DNA of 64,000 nucleotides from Marinobacter nauticus (lineage in GTDB: Bacteria; Pseudomonadota; Gammaproteobacteria; Pseudomonadales; Oleiphilaceae), in contig NZ_RBJB01000003.1 of NCBI RefSeq assembly GCF_003634635.1, positions 905,127-969,126 on the forward strand. Direction: 5' to 3'. The notes below the pieces were generated by a model. It did no database searches, had not been told where the DNA came from, and saw only the letters and a program-made list of their open reading frames with translations. This document shows positions 17,871 through 26,189 of this stretch, piece by piece. Positions within the stretch are counted from its first letter, which is position 1. Each line of letters starts with the position of its first letter. The position numbers and the translations under genes were made by a program.

Positions 17871-18994
17871 TGGAATACTACGACATCATTATCGTGGGGG
17901 CCGGCCCTGCCGGCTCAACCCTGGCCCGGGCTCTGGAGGACTCCGGCAAACGGGTACTGATCATCGACAAGCAAGCCTTCCCCCGGGACAAGACCTGCGC
18001 CGGCTGGGTTACGCCGGCAGTGATGGCCAGCCTGGACATTGATCCGGGGAAGTATTCCGTCGGCCGGACACTGCAACCCATTCGCCGGTTCCGGATCGGC
18101 ATGATGGGGCAAAGTGCGGTGGAGAACGACCACGGGGATATTGTCAGCTACGGTATTCGTCGCTGCGAATTCGACGACTACCTGCTGGACCGTGCCGAGT
18201 GTGAAAAGCAACTGGCAACCGCGGTAAAGTCCATCAACCGGAACAACGGCAACTGGGTGATCAACGATCAATGGCAGGCGCCGCTGCTGGTGGGTGCCGG
18301 GGGCCATTTCTGCCCAGTGGCACGGCTGTTGGGCGACGGCCCGGGCAAGCATGAAACCGTGGTGGCCGCCAAGGAAGTTGAGTTCGAGATGACGCCAGAG
18401 CAGGCCCGCGCCTGCGAAGCCCGCGGCGACACGCCAGAGCTCTGGTTCTGCCGGGATCTCAAGGGCTACGCCTGGGTTTTCCGGAAAGGCAGCTATCTGA
18501 ACATCGGCCTGGGCCGTGAGGACAACCACCGGTTATCTGATCATCTGGAAGCTTTTTTCGAGGAAATGAAACAGTCGGGCCGCATTCCTTCAGACCTGCC
18601 AGGCCGCTTCAAAGGTCACGCCTATCTGCTGTATGCCCATGCCAACCGACCACTGGTGGATGACGGCGTGTTGCTGATTGGCGATGCGGCCGGCCTGGCC
18701 TATACCCAGAGTGGCGAGGGCATTCGTCCCGCCATCGAATCGGCACTGATGGCGTCCAAGGTTATCAAGTCCGCCACGGATTATTCCGCGCTCTCGCTGC
18801 AAAGCTATGGTGAACGCATTGCCGAACGCTTCGGAACCCGGGCCACGGACCAGGAGCCCGGCTTTGAGGTGCCGGACTGGCTGAAACAGCCCATCGCCAG
18901 CACCTTGATGCGCTCACACTGGTTTACCCGCAAGGTGGTCACGGAGAAGTGGTTCTTGCATCAGGAGGTGCCGCCACTGGAGGTCGCGGTTTAG
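17870..18994 (+). CDS. FAD-dependent oxidoreductase, geranylgeranyl-reductase family
   Basis: 374 residues. The N-terminal FAD-binding motif GAGPAGSTLARAL is followed by DKTCAGWVTP, in place of the usual CGG-type sequence, and by the second FAD motif DGVLLIGDAAGLAYTQSGEGI. These are features of the geranylgeranyl reductase/FixC group, which reduces or oxidises C-C double bonds of prenyl or acyl chains. Coupling to the upstream Cfa-like methyltransferase points to an acyl-chain substrate in the membrane. No isoprenoid genes are adjacent. The specific reaction is not known. Confidence 0.8.
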   Translation: MEYYDIIIVGAGPAGSTLARALEDSGKRVLIIDKQAFPRDKTCAGWVTPAVMASLDIDPGKYSVGRTLQPIRRFRIGMMGQSAVENDHGDIVSYGIRRCEFDDYLLDRAECEKQLATAVKSINRNNGNWVINDQWQAPLLVGAGGHFCPVARLLGDGPGKHETVVAAKEVEFEMTPEQARACEARGDTPELWFCRDLKGYAWVFRKGSYLNIGLGREDNHRLSDHLEAFFEEMKQSGRIPSDLPGRFKGHAYLLYAHANRPLVDDGVLLIGDAAGLAYTQSGEGIRPAIESALMASKVIKSATDYSALSLQSYGERIAERFGTRATDQEPGFEVPDWLKQPIASTLMRSHWFTRKVVTEKWFLHQEVPPLEVAV

Positions 18995-19001
18995 ATACAC
19001 C

Positions 19002-19027
19002 AAGGCCGGGCGCTGAGGCCCGGCCTT
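19002..19027. terminator. Hairpin terminator between convergent flavoprotein and porin genes
   Basis: AAGGCCGGGC (19002-19011) pairs with GCCCGGCCTT (19018-19027) around GCTGAG. The position just after the flavoprotein stop and before the opposing porin stop suggests bidirectional use. Confidence 0.65.
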
Positions 19028-19087
19028 GATTTCACGTCTGCACTGACCTGTAGCTCGATACCAGGCTGGCGCATGTAACGAGCGAGC

Positions 19088-20032
19088 TTAGAACTTCACG
19101 CGCATACCGGCCAGGAAGCCCATGTCGGCGTCGTCGCCAGACGCATCTTCAAGGTCGCTCTGGGCGATTTCGGCGAACACGCTGACGTTCTTGGCAGCCG
19201 GGAACTTGTAGGTTACGTTGGCGTACCATTCGGTAATGTCGTCCGCGTCATCTTCTTCCTTGTTGCCCATACCGAGTGCGACGTCGGTGGTGGCAGCAAC
19301 AGCAAACACAGCCGCCAGGTTGTACTGGGTGGTTTCGAAGTCGTCTTCGTCGGTGGAGCTGTAATCAGCGGCCAGGTTCATGAAGCCGAAATCGTAGGAA
19401 GCGCTCACACCCCAGGTGTCCGCAGATTCAGCCGCGCCAGCCGCTCGGGACTGCTGGTAAGCCGCTGCCAGTTCCAGACCTGCCAGTTCAGTAGCAACGA
19501 AGAGATCGTAGTATTCACCGTCCTGATCCGCAGCATCCATTTCGTGGGAAGCGGCGATATAGACGTTTTCCAGCTCGATGTCGACACGAATCGTATCGTC
19601 ACCTGCTGTTTCTACGCCATCAAACCGGTCTTCATCAATGGTCTCGACTTCGTAGGCTTCTTCAATACCGAATTCGTCACCGGCGAAGTCCTGCTTACCG
19701 AAAGAGAAGGAGGCAACGCCGTACTTGAGACCGACATAAGCCTCTTCCAGGTTGCTGGCGTCCTGACTGCCTTCCGCCGCTTTTTTGTAACCCACATCCA
19801 GACGACCAAACGCAGTCAGGTCATTGCCCAGATCGTAGGCTACGTAGTTTTTCAGCTCCATATCGTCGTACTCAACCTCGGCACGCTCATCAAAGCCAGT
19901 GGCCTGACGGAACTGAATCTGGAAGTCACCGTTCAGTTTGTAGGTAAAACCATCTTTCTCGTAAACAGTCGCAGCATTCACAGAACCTGCGGCAACAGTA
20001 GACACAGCAACAGCCAGAAGAAGCTTCTTCAT
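19088..20032 (-). CDS. Outer-membrane porin
   Basis: 314 residues. Signal peptide MKKLLLAVAVSTVAAGSVNA, then the porin opening TVYEKDGFTYKLNGDFQIQF, alternating strand patterns (AYVGLKYGVASFSFGKQDF) and a terminal Phe (GMRVKF) needed for BAM assembly. The loops are very acidic (Asp/Glu runs), as in marine porins. It fits the general Gram-negative porin family; pore selectivity is not deducible. The DUF2057 gene lies 33 bases upstream on the same strand and may be co-transcribed. Confidence 0.85.
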   Translation of the reverse strand: MKKLLLAVAVSTVAAGSVNAATVYEKDGFTYKLNGDFQIQFRQATGFDERAEVEYDDMELKNYVAYDLGNDLTAFGRLDVGYKKAAEGSQDASNLEEAYVGLKYGVASFSFGKQDFAGDEFGIEEAYEVETIDEDRFDGVETAGDDTIRVDIELENVYIAASHEMDAADQDGEYYDLFVATELAGLELAAAYQQSRAAGAAESADTWGVSASYDFGFMNLAADYSSTDEDDFETTQYNLAAVFAVAATTDVALGMGNKEEDDADDITEWYANVTYKFPAAKNVSVFAEIAQSDLEDASGDDADMGFLAGMRVKF

Positions 20033-20065
20033 TTTTGGAACTCCACGTTCAGTTTGGTTTGGTGT

Positions 20066-20692
20066 TTATTGGTTGCTGGAATCAACCCAGCTGTCCCACT
20101 CTTTTCGAGTTTGTTCGTCAGCTTTCAGATACCAGTAGCGCAGCATCCTGCTGACCATTTCCTGATCCGGATCGACGTGCGAATCCAGCAACAACCCGTC
20201 CTGGTTGGTTATCAGCCCCGGAGCAGCTACTGCCGCTTTGGCGCCGGAACGGTTATAGGCCGCCAGCTCACGGGCATAGTCCCGCACCAGCTGAAAGCCC
20301 TCTTTCTCGAGCACATCGGCGGTAAACGCCACCTCACTGCCCTGGCGATCAGTCAACTGCCAGTTACCCTGTTGATTGAAAGCGTCCATTTGATTCCGCG
20401 ACTCGATTTCCGGAGCGCTCAGGGCCAGCGCGGTATCAGCAGCCTCGAAACGGACAACGAAGGCGTCGCTGGTTTCCAGCACTTCTTCACGACCAATTTC
20501 GGTGGTGCACTCCACCACCAACTGCTGGGTACCATCAGCAAGAGTCAGTGACTGGCCAGAGCCGGCGGTCTGCTCGCTATCCTGAACAGCCTGCACGTTC
20601 ACACAGGCCCCCAAAGTGAGCTGAACCTCTGCCAGAGCCGGCAACGGCATCAAGGCGGCAAGTAAACAGGTCGTCCAGGCAAGTCTCGTCAC
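20066..20692 (-). CDS. DUF2057 (YccT-like) periplasmic protein
   Basis: 208 residues with a Sec signal peptide (LAWTTCLLAALMPLPALA). The body matches the DUF2057 pattern: an N-terminal beta-rich part with LTLADGTQQLVVECTTEIG and FVVRFEAAD, then MVSRMLRYWYLKADEQTRKEW near the end. Function of the family is largely unknown; E. coli YccT has been linked to curli control. It precedes the porin gene by 33 bases. An AT-rich inverted repeat ATTAAC-GGACT-GTTAAT (20751-20767) lies upstream. Confidence 0.72.
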   Translation of the reverse strand: MTRLAWTTCLLAALMPLPALAEVQLTLGACVNVQAVQDSEQTAGSGQSLTLADGTQQLVVECTTEIGREEVLETSDAFVVRFEAADTALALSAPEIESRNQMDAFNQQGNWQLTDRQGSEVAFTADVLEKEGFQLVRDYARELAAYNRSGAKAAVAAPGLITNQDGLLLDSHVDPDQEMVSRMLRYWYLKADEQTRKEWDSWVDSSNQ

Positions 20693-20750
20693 GCTTTATT
20701 TCCAATCGGTGGTTGGCAGCAATCTTGAGACGACACTATGGCGGGAATTT

Positions 20751-20767
20751 ATTAACGGACTGTTAAT
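20751..20767. promoter_or_regulatory. AT-rich inverted repeat upstream of the DUF2057-porin pair
   Basis: ATTAAC and GTTAAT are perfect inverted arms around GGACT, about 60 bases before the DUF2057 start. Possible regulator site; the regulator is unknown. Confidence 0.3.
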
Positions 20768-20821
20768 AATATGTTTCGGTTATATGACACGATCCTGTGG
20801 ACACTTTTTTGGCCCGGACAC

Positions 20822-20854
20822 AAAAAAGCCCCGCCATGAAGACGGGGCTTTTTT
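20822..20854. terminator. Bidirectional rho-independent terminator
   Basis: AAAAAAGCCCCG pairs with CGGGGCTTTTTT around a 9-base loop. It lies 16 bases past the stop of the choice-of-anchor I gene, read on the minus strand, with a U-tract in that direction. Confidence 0.85.
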
Positions 20855-20869
20855 ATTCCGGAAACTGAA

Positions 20870-22738
20870 TTAATCAGTCAGTTCGAGTTTCACACGGTAG
20901 ATCGCCGTGGTGCCGCTGACTTCGTTGCCGGTGATGAGTAACGGCTCACCAGTAGGTGAGTCATCGGCGGCCACCACAGTGATGCTCTCCGCGCCCAGAT
21001 CCCCTGCGGTTTCGAGTACTGAAGCCGTGTCGACAGTGGTCCAGTCGTCACGGGTATTCAGGTAATCCACCTGAACCGGACTGGCAGGGTCCGTTACGTC
21101 GTAGACCAGAATACCGCCCATGCGCTCAAGGCCCAGAAAAGCAAAGGTTTTATTGCCGAACGTCGCCACAGTCACGGCTTCAGGTTCCGGACCTTTGGCG
21201 TCCGACCGGGAATCGAACGCCATGCCCTCGTCATGGGCGGAGTTGAAGTGGTCTGAGCAGGGAATAGAACGAGCCGTACCCAGACGACAGTCCTCACTGG
21301 CCAGGAACTGCTCGATCGCATCGCCGGAGTCCCATACCAGCTCACCGTCCTCATTCCAGATCGCCAGAGAACGCGTGCCGTAGGAGTACAGCTGGTCGTA
21401 CATCAGAAGCGTGCCGTCCGGGTCTTCTGCACCCGACGCGTTGAACATGACAGGGGCACCATTTTCATCAACCCGGTAACCCTGCACCCAACTGATGTTG
21501 AGTCTTCCCAACTGGTCATCATCGCGACAGTCATTGGCTGCACCGGCTGTGGCACCGCAGTAATCGAAGACGGATGGATTCAACAGCGCACCTTCGGCCA
21601 GCGCATTCAGTTGCGGTGGCATGTCGTCACCAATCCGGCGGGCAAAACCATCCGGATGTACCAAGTGTTTCACCCGCAACTCTTCGACAAAACCCCTGGA
21701 ACTATCGCCATTCCAGTAGTCGGCGTCATCTTCACCCCAGGCCCTGACATCACCCTCATTGGCCGTCACGATAAAGGTTTCACCATTTGCCCGGTAACTG
21801 TCGATGGCATCGGGATGGTAGATACCCACCACACCCGGCCATCTCTGGATATTGATGACGCCGTCATCGTCCGAGGCATCAATACCCTGCCCCTCAACAC
21901 CGTAATCCTTGAACCCCAGGGGTAAAATACCGGTGACCGTTGCCGCGCCGATATCCAGCTTCGCCAAGGCGTTGTTTTCCTGCAAAGAGACCCAGGCAGT
22001 GCGGCTGTCGGCACTGACGGTGATATATTCCGGTTCCAGATCCTGGGCTACGGTGGCCCCCGGGCCGTATATGCGAACACCCGATGCCTTCAGGGCGCCA
22101 TCCTGGCTGTTGAAGGCCAGAAAATCGGCTGTCCGTACCGTGAGATTCCCCGGATTGGAAACATCAACCACACTGATCGACCCTTCCGGATCGATCTGGT
22201 AGTCATCGCTTGGCTCGCCTTCGTTTGCTGCCAGGACATATTGCCCATCCGGCGTAAAGGTCACCATATCCGGCTGCGCACCTACCTGGATACTGTCACG
22301 CAGCTGCAGGTCTGCAGCTCCAAATACCGCAACATAACCGGGGTCAGTTTTCGGATTCGATTCAACAGCAACCGCAACGAGCCCGTTTGCCACCGCCACA
22401 CTGTTAACCACCGCATCAGCGGCAATGTCAGCAACTGTCAGCGTGTCGATTTTGGCTGGATTGACCGGGTCGCTCATATCCAGCACATCCACAGCCCCGG
22501 ACAAGGCATTAACCACAAACGCCCTGCGACTGGCAGGGTCAAACGCCGTGATTTCCGCAGCAGACTCATCAAACTGTCCGGTGCTGTATCGACCGGCGAA
22601 TTCGAGCGTCAGGCCAGTGACCTGAGCTTCCGGCGCCAGATCATCATCGTTGTCCGAGGAATTACAGCCGGATACCAGCACGGCGCTCACAGCGAGAACG
22701 AGCAATGACAGTTGAAATGGGTGCGATGTCTTGGGCAC
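20870..22738 (-). CDS. Choice-of-anchor I family lipoprotein (beta-propeller)
   Basis: 622 residues. A lipoprotein signal ends in VLVSGC with Cys at about residue 25. The mature part is a repeated beta-propeller with ITAFDPASRRAFVVNALSGAVDVL, VTFTPDGQYVLAANEGEPSDDY, YITVSADSRTAWVSLQENNALAKL and PEAVTVATFGNKTFAFLGLER, each only partly quoted, typical of choice-of-anchor I proteins; some relatives are annotated as alkaline-phosphatase-like. No catalytic residues are obvious. A run of PhoB half-sites upstream suggests induction on phosphate starvation, which would fit surface capture or hydrolysis of organic phosphate (inference). Confidence 0.8.
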   Translation of the reverse strand: MPKTSHPFQLSLLVLAVSAVLVSGCNSSDNDDDLAPEAQVTGLTLEFAGRYSTGQFDESAAEITAFDPASRRAFVVNALSGAVDVLDMSDPVNPAKIDTLTVADIAADAVVNSVAVANGLVAVAVESNPKTDPGYVAVFGAADLQLRDSIQVGAQPDMVTFTPDGQYVLAANEGEPSDDYQIDPEGSISVVDVSNPGNLTVRTADFLAFNSQDGALKASGVRIYGPGATVAQDLEPEYITVSADSRTAWVSLQENNALAKLDIGAATVTGILPLGFKDYGVEGQGIDASDDDGVINIQRWPGVVGIYHPDAIDSYRANGETFIVTANEGDVRAWGEDDADYWNGDSSRGFVEELRVKHLVHPDGFARRIGDDMPPQLNALAEGALLNPSVFDYCGATAGAANDCRDDDQLGRLNISWVQGYRVDENGAPVMFNASGAEDPDGTLLMYDQLYSYGTRSLAIWNEDGELVWDSGDAIEQFLASEDCRLGTARSIPCSDHFNSAHDEGMAFDSRSDAKGPEPEAVTVATFGNKTFAFLGLERMGGILVYDVTDPASPVQVDYLNTRDDWTTVDTASVLETAGDLGAESITVVAADDSPTGEPLLITGNEVSGTTAIYRVKLELTD

Positions 22739-22794
22739 AGCGGGCTCCTTTGCTTATTTAATGATGCAAGAGCAAAGAAGGCTAGGCGACAGAC

Positions 22795-22845
22795 GTGACG
22801 AACGCGGGAAAGGAAAGTGACAGTGCCGTGACGTTTCTGTGACAA
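22795..22845 (-). promoter_or_regulatory. Pho box: PhoB half-sites on an exact 11-bp phase
   Basis: On the plus strand, GTGAC-starting heptamers lie at 22795, 22817, 22828 and 22839; the in-phase slot at 22806 is degenerate. On the minus strand three consecutive sites read TTGTCAC, ACGTCAC and CTGTCAC with 4-bp spacers, matching the PhoB pattern CTGTCAT-N4-CTGTCAT. They lie 57-107 bases before the choice-of-anchor I start. Confidence 0.7.
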
Positions 22846-22847
22846 CT

Positions 22848-22871
22848 CCCCGGCCCGATGCCGGGCCGGGG
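22848..22871. terminator. GC-rich hairpin after dps
   Basis: CCCCGGCCC (22848-22856) pairs with GGGCCGGGG (22863-22871), 25 bases past the dps stop on the minus strand. No clear U-tract follows. It separates dps from the downstream Pho box. Confidence 0.55.
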
Positions 22872-22895
22872 AAAAGTCGGAGCATCAGCCGGAAC

Positions 22896-23369
22896 TTACT
22901 GGCCCAGGTAGCTCCGGTACATCCATACCGTTTTTTCCTGCTGAGAGATGTAGTCACTCATCAGTGCCACGGTACCTTCATCTTCTGCTTCACCGGCCAG
23001 GTTCAGCAGGCCACGCTGCTTGGCGATGAGCTTACCGAAACTCTCGACGATGTTACCCACCGCTTCTTTGCCATCAGATACGTCCTTGCGCTCCGGCACT
23101 TCGGACTTTTCAATGTAGGTGCTGTAGGCGTGTGCAGGACGATGGCCCAGGGTGAGAACCCGCTCGGCAATTTCATCAATCTTGAGCAGCAGGTCATCGT
23201 AGAGTTCTTCAAATTTGGCATGCAGCTCAAAGAAATTGTCACCCTTGATGTTCCAGTGATAGCCACGCACATTCATGTAGAAAATCTGGTAGTTGGAGAG
23301 CAGTTCGTTCAGTGCATCTGCCAGCTTCTGGGTTTTGTCTGTGTCGAGACCAATAAAATTCTTGCCCAT
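22896..23369 (-). CDS. dps: Dps-family ferritin-like DNA-protection protein
   Basis: 157 residues. The Dps ferroxidase signature is present: NVRGYHWNIKGDNFFELHAKFEELYDD is quoted here only as GYHWNIKG and ELHAKFEELYDD, with His and Asp/Glu ligands of the intersubunit iron site, and DEIAERVLTLG after it. Family members form 12-mers that oxidise Fe2+ with H2O2 and protect DNA. The N-terminus is short and only mildly basic, so direct DNA binding is uncertain. The ATG at 23369 is preceded by AGGAGG. The gene lies upstream of the Pho-box-controlled gene but is separated from it by a hairpin. Confidence 0.9.
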   Translation of the reverse strand: MGKNFIGLDTDKTQKLADALNELLSNYQIFYMNVRGYHWNIKGDNFFELHAKFEELYDDLLLKIDEIAERVLTLGHRPAHAYSTYIEKSEVPERKDVSDGKEAVGNIVESFGKLIAKQRGLLNLAGEAEDEGTVALMSDYISQQEKTVWMYRSYLGQ

Positions 23370-23596
23370 GTTGAACCTCCTGATTCGTTTTGGGGTGTCA
23401 TCTAACAGCTACTGTAAGACAGCTCAGTGTCAGAACGAAAGTTTGGGTATTCAATATCGCTCATAGCAGAAACTTATACCACCAACCCTAAAATCATAGC
23501 TGAACCCTATCGAGAAAAATGTCACTTTCTATTTGGAAACAATTCTCGTTTGTCCTTAAATGGGGTTATAGGCATTCATCACGCGGAGTTGATTCC

Positions 23597-23863
23597 ATGA
23601 GTACCCTGAAACTGTTTGTTCACAATCACAGCTCGAAGGGCGACCCGTCGTTTCTGAAAACGATCACCTTCGCGATTACCCACTTTACGGTGGCTTTTAC
23701 CGTCGCGTTCCTGCTGACCGGGGACATTCTGATCGGCAGCCTGATCGCGATGGTCGAACCGGCCATTAACACCGTTGCTTACTTCTTTCATGAGAAGATA
23801 TGGGCACGGCATCAGCGGAATACAACCGCCAATGCCATGAATCTAGGGCAAAACACGCTTTAA
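23597..23863 (+). CDS. DUF2061 small membrane protein
   Basis: 88 residues from the ATG at 23597, with GGAG eight bases before it; the frame is open to 23519 but that extension lacks support. Two hydrophobic segments (ITFAITHFTVAFTVAFLLTG and LIGSLIAMVEPAINTVAYFF) match the DUF2061 layout, with a conserved H-F-T and a HEKIWAR motif after the second. Function is unknown. It lies between dps (divergent) and the Lpd-like gene (convergent). Confidence 0.72.
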   Translation: MSTLKLFVHNHSSKGDPSFLKTITFAITHFTVAFTVAFLLTGDILIGSLIAMVEPAINTVAYFFHEKIWARHQRNTTANAMNLGQNTL

Positions 23864-23896
23864 TGACTTGCCCTCTGTCAAAGACGGAGGGTAAAG

Positions 23897-25336
23897 CTAC
23901 ACACCCGGCCCGCAATCCATGCAACCCTCCCCTGGCTCAGAGCCTATCCGGAGTTTCTTGCTCAGGTCTTTTATTGCGGTTCGCAGCCCCTCCTCAATCA
24001 CCGGATGGTAGAACGGCATCTCCAGCATTTCGCTCACGGTCATTCGCTTTTGCACGCACCACGCCAGCAAGTGGGCAAGGTGCTCTGCAGCAGGCCCGAA
24101 CATCTGGGCCCCCATGAACAGGCCGCTGCCGTGCTCGCCGTAGACCCGGAGCAGCCCCCGATTCTTGCCAATAACCTTGCTGCGCCCCTGATCCTCAAAC
24201 GACACCTCACCAACCGCAAAGCAGCCCTGGCAACGCTCATCCACCTGATGAATGTTCAGCCCCACCGAGGCAATCTGGGGCTCGGTGAACACCACCGCCA
24301 TGGGAGTTTTTCTGCGGCCGGTTCGGACTTCCGGCCAGGCCCCTGCATTGTCGCCGGCAATCCGGCCTTCGTCTGCCGCCTCGTGCAGCAGGGGGCGGTC
24401 GTTGTTCACATCACCGGCAATGAAGATATGGCTGTCACCGCAGCGCAGGGTGAAGGGGTCAAACTCCGGCATGCCCCGTTCATCCAGTTCGATGCCGGCA
24501 TTCTGGATATCCAGGTGATCAATGTTGGGTCTCCGCCCAGTGGCTGCCAACAGATAATCAAAGGTTTGCTGATGCTCCTTGCCGCCCTCGCTCCAGCTGA
24601 TGCGAACCCCCTCCTCGATGCGTTCAACACGCCGGGTATCGGCTTTCGGGCTGATGGCAAACTCTTCACGGAAGGTGTCCAGCGCATACTCCCTCACCTT
24701 CTCATCCTGAATACCGCCAATGCCGCCGCTGACGCCAAACATGCGGACCTTTACGCCCAGCCGGCTCAATGCCTGACCTAATTCGACCCCAATCACTCCC
24801 GGGCCGAACACCGCCACCGAAGACGGCAGATCCCGCCAGTCGAACACGTCATCGTTGACCACCAGTCGGCCTTTCGCTTCTTTCAGAATGCCCGGGATGT
24901 TGGGGCGGGAGCCGGTGGCAATAACAATCCGGCCCGCGGTGACCTCGGTATGATCACCCACGACAAGACGATGACTGTCAACAAATCGGGCATGCCCCAT
25001 CAACCGGTGTTCCTGCGGCAGCGATTCCATGGACCGCACCACCGGTGCCACAAAGCGATCGCGCTCTTCACGCACTCGCGCCATCACAGCCGGACCATCA
25101 ATGCGCACATCGCCCGGAAGCACACCGAACGCTTCCGCCTGCCTCACCTGATGGGCCCTTTCCGCGGCGGCAATCAGCAACTTGCTGGGCATGCACCCTA
25201 CCCGGGCACAGGTGGTGCCGTATTGATCACCCTCAATCAACACAATCCGGTCGGTGGCCCTGCGGGCGCGCTGATAGGCGACCATTCCCGCCGTACCCGC
25301 ACCGATAACCGCTACATCCACTTCTCGCTTGTCCAT
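23897..25336 (-). CDS. Lpd/Mer-like pyridine nucleotide-disulfide oxidoreductase
   Basis: 479 residues, class I flavoprotein. Seen: FAD motif GAGTAGMVAYQ (residues 11-21), redox disulfide CARVGCMPSK (usual Lpd form CLNVGCIPSK), NAD(P) motif FGPGVIGVELG, FAD motif IFIAGDVNNDRPLLHEAADEG and the C-terminal HPVIEEG with the His-Glu pair. It therefore probably reduces a disulfide or thiol-metal substrate, but the altered active-site context and an isolated gene argue against the 2-oxoacid complex Lpd. The C-terminus ends in GCMDCGPGV, a CxxC that recalls accessory thiols of mercuric-reductase-type enzymes. GGAGG precedes the ATG. Confidence 0.8.
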   Translation of the reverse strand: MDKREVDVAVIGAGTAGMVAYQRARRATDRIVLIEGDQYGTTCARVGCMPSKLLIAAAERAHQVRQAEAFGVLPGDVRIDGPAVMARVREERDRFVAPVVRSMESLPQEHRLMGHARFVDSHRLVVGDHTEVTAGRIVIATGSRPNIPGILKEAKGRLVVNDDVFDWRDLPSSVAVFGPGVIGVELGQALSRLGVKVRMFGVSGGIGGIQDEKVREYALDTFREEFAISPKADTRRVERIEEGVRISWSEGGKEHQQTFDYLLAATGRRPNIDHLDIQNAGIELDERGMPEFDPFTLRCGDSHIFIAGDVNNDRPLLHEAADEGRIAGDNAGAWPEVRTGRRKTPMAVVFTEPQIASVGLNIHQVDERCQGCFAVGEVSFEDQGRSKVIGKNRGLLRVYGEHGSGLFMGAQMFGPAAEHLAHLLAWCVQKRMTVSEMLEMPFYHPVIEEGLRTAIKDLSKKLRIGSEPGEGCMDCGPGV

Positions 25337-25511
25337 CCTGCCTCCTGGAGACTGACTGAAATTTCAGGTGGTTTGGGCTATTAAACTTAAGGAGCCTTTC
25401 GGTAAAGTATAGAAAGCTTATTATCCGCTGACAGGGGAATCACAGAAAAAATCCCTGTGGTTACTGGCTGCAGGCGCAACAACCCAAGCACAATTGCAAA
25501 CACGCGGGAGA

Positions 25512-26189
25512 ATGAATGTGCAGAATTACTGGCTGGAGTTTCTGACCGTTGCCCTGGTGCACCTTTTGGCGGTGGCCAGCCCCGGGCCGGATTTTGCAGT
25601 CATGCTGCGCCAGGCACTGACCCAGGCCCGGCGCAATGCCCTGCTGACCGCCATGGGCATTGGCATCGGCATTCTGCTGCATGTGGGCTATTCGCTGCTG
25701 GGTATCGGGCTGATCATCCAGCAATCGGTAATGCTGTTTACCGTGCTGAAAGTGATTGGGGCCGTGTATCTGCTCTATATCGCCTGGCACTGCCTGCGGG
25801 CCAAACCCGGAGCCATTCACGTGCAAGCGAACGGCGGGCAGGCCCAGACTGGCTGGGCGGCGTTCCGGCTCGGGTTTTTAACCAACGCCCTCAATCCCAA
25901 GGCCACCCTGTTTTTCGTATCCCTGTTCTCCGTCATCATCAATCCAGGCACGCCGGTTCTGCTGCAGGCCGGATACGGCATCTATATGGCCCTGGCCACC
26001 GGCCTGTGGTTTGCCATGGTAGCGGTGTTCTTTACCCACCCCCGTGTCCGCCGGGGGTTCAACCGGTTCGGACACTGGCTCGACCGGACCATGGGGGGCA
26101 TTCTGGTATTGCTGGCCGGGCAACTGCTGCTGTCTACAGTGAGCGGATCAGAGTCTCCGTCTGTTCCCAGCCCAGGCATGGATCGGTAA
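25512..26189 (+). CDS. LysE/RhtB-family amino acid exporter
   Basis: About 225 residues. Start uncertain: ATG at 25512 lies too close to GGGAG (25506-25510), so the GTG at 25518 is also likely. Six hydrophobic segments and LysE-family motifs are seen: LLAVASPGPDFAVMLRQAL, then AFRLGFLTNALNPKATLFF. Members export amino acids such as homoserine, threonine or lysine. Its 3' end overlaps the 3' end of the opposite-strand DAHP synthase gene by 56 bases. Confidence 0.82.
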   Translation: MNVQNYWLEFLTVALVHLLAVASPGPDFAVMLRQALTQARRNALLTAMGIGIGILLHVGYSLLGIGLIIQQSVMLFTVLKVIGAVYLLYIAWHCLRAKPGAIHVQANGGQAQTGWAAFRLGFLTNALNPKATLFFVSLFSVIINPGTPVLLQAGYGIYMALATGLWFAMVAVFFTHPRVRRGFNRFGHWLDRTMGGILVLLAGQLLLSTVSGSESPSVPSPGMDR

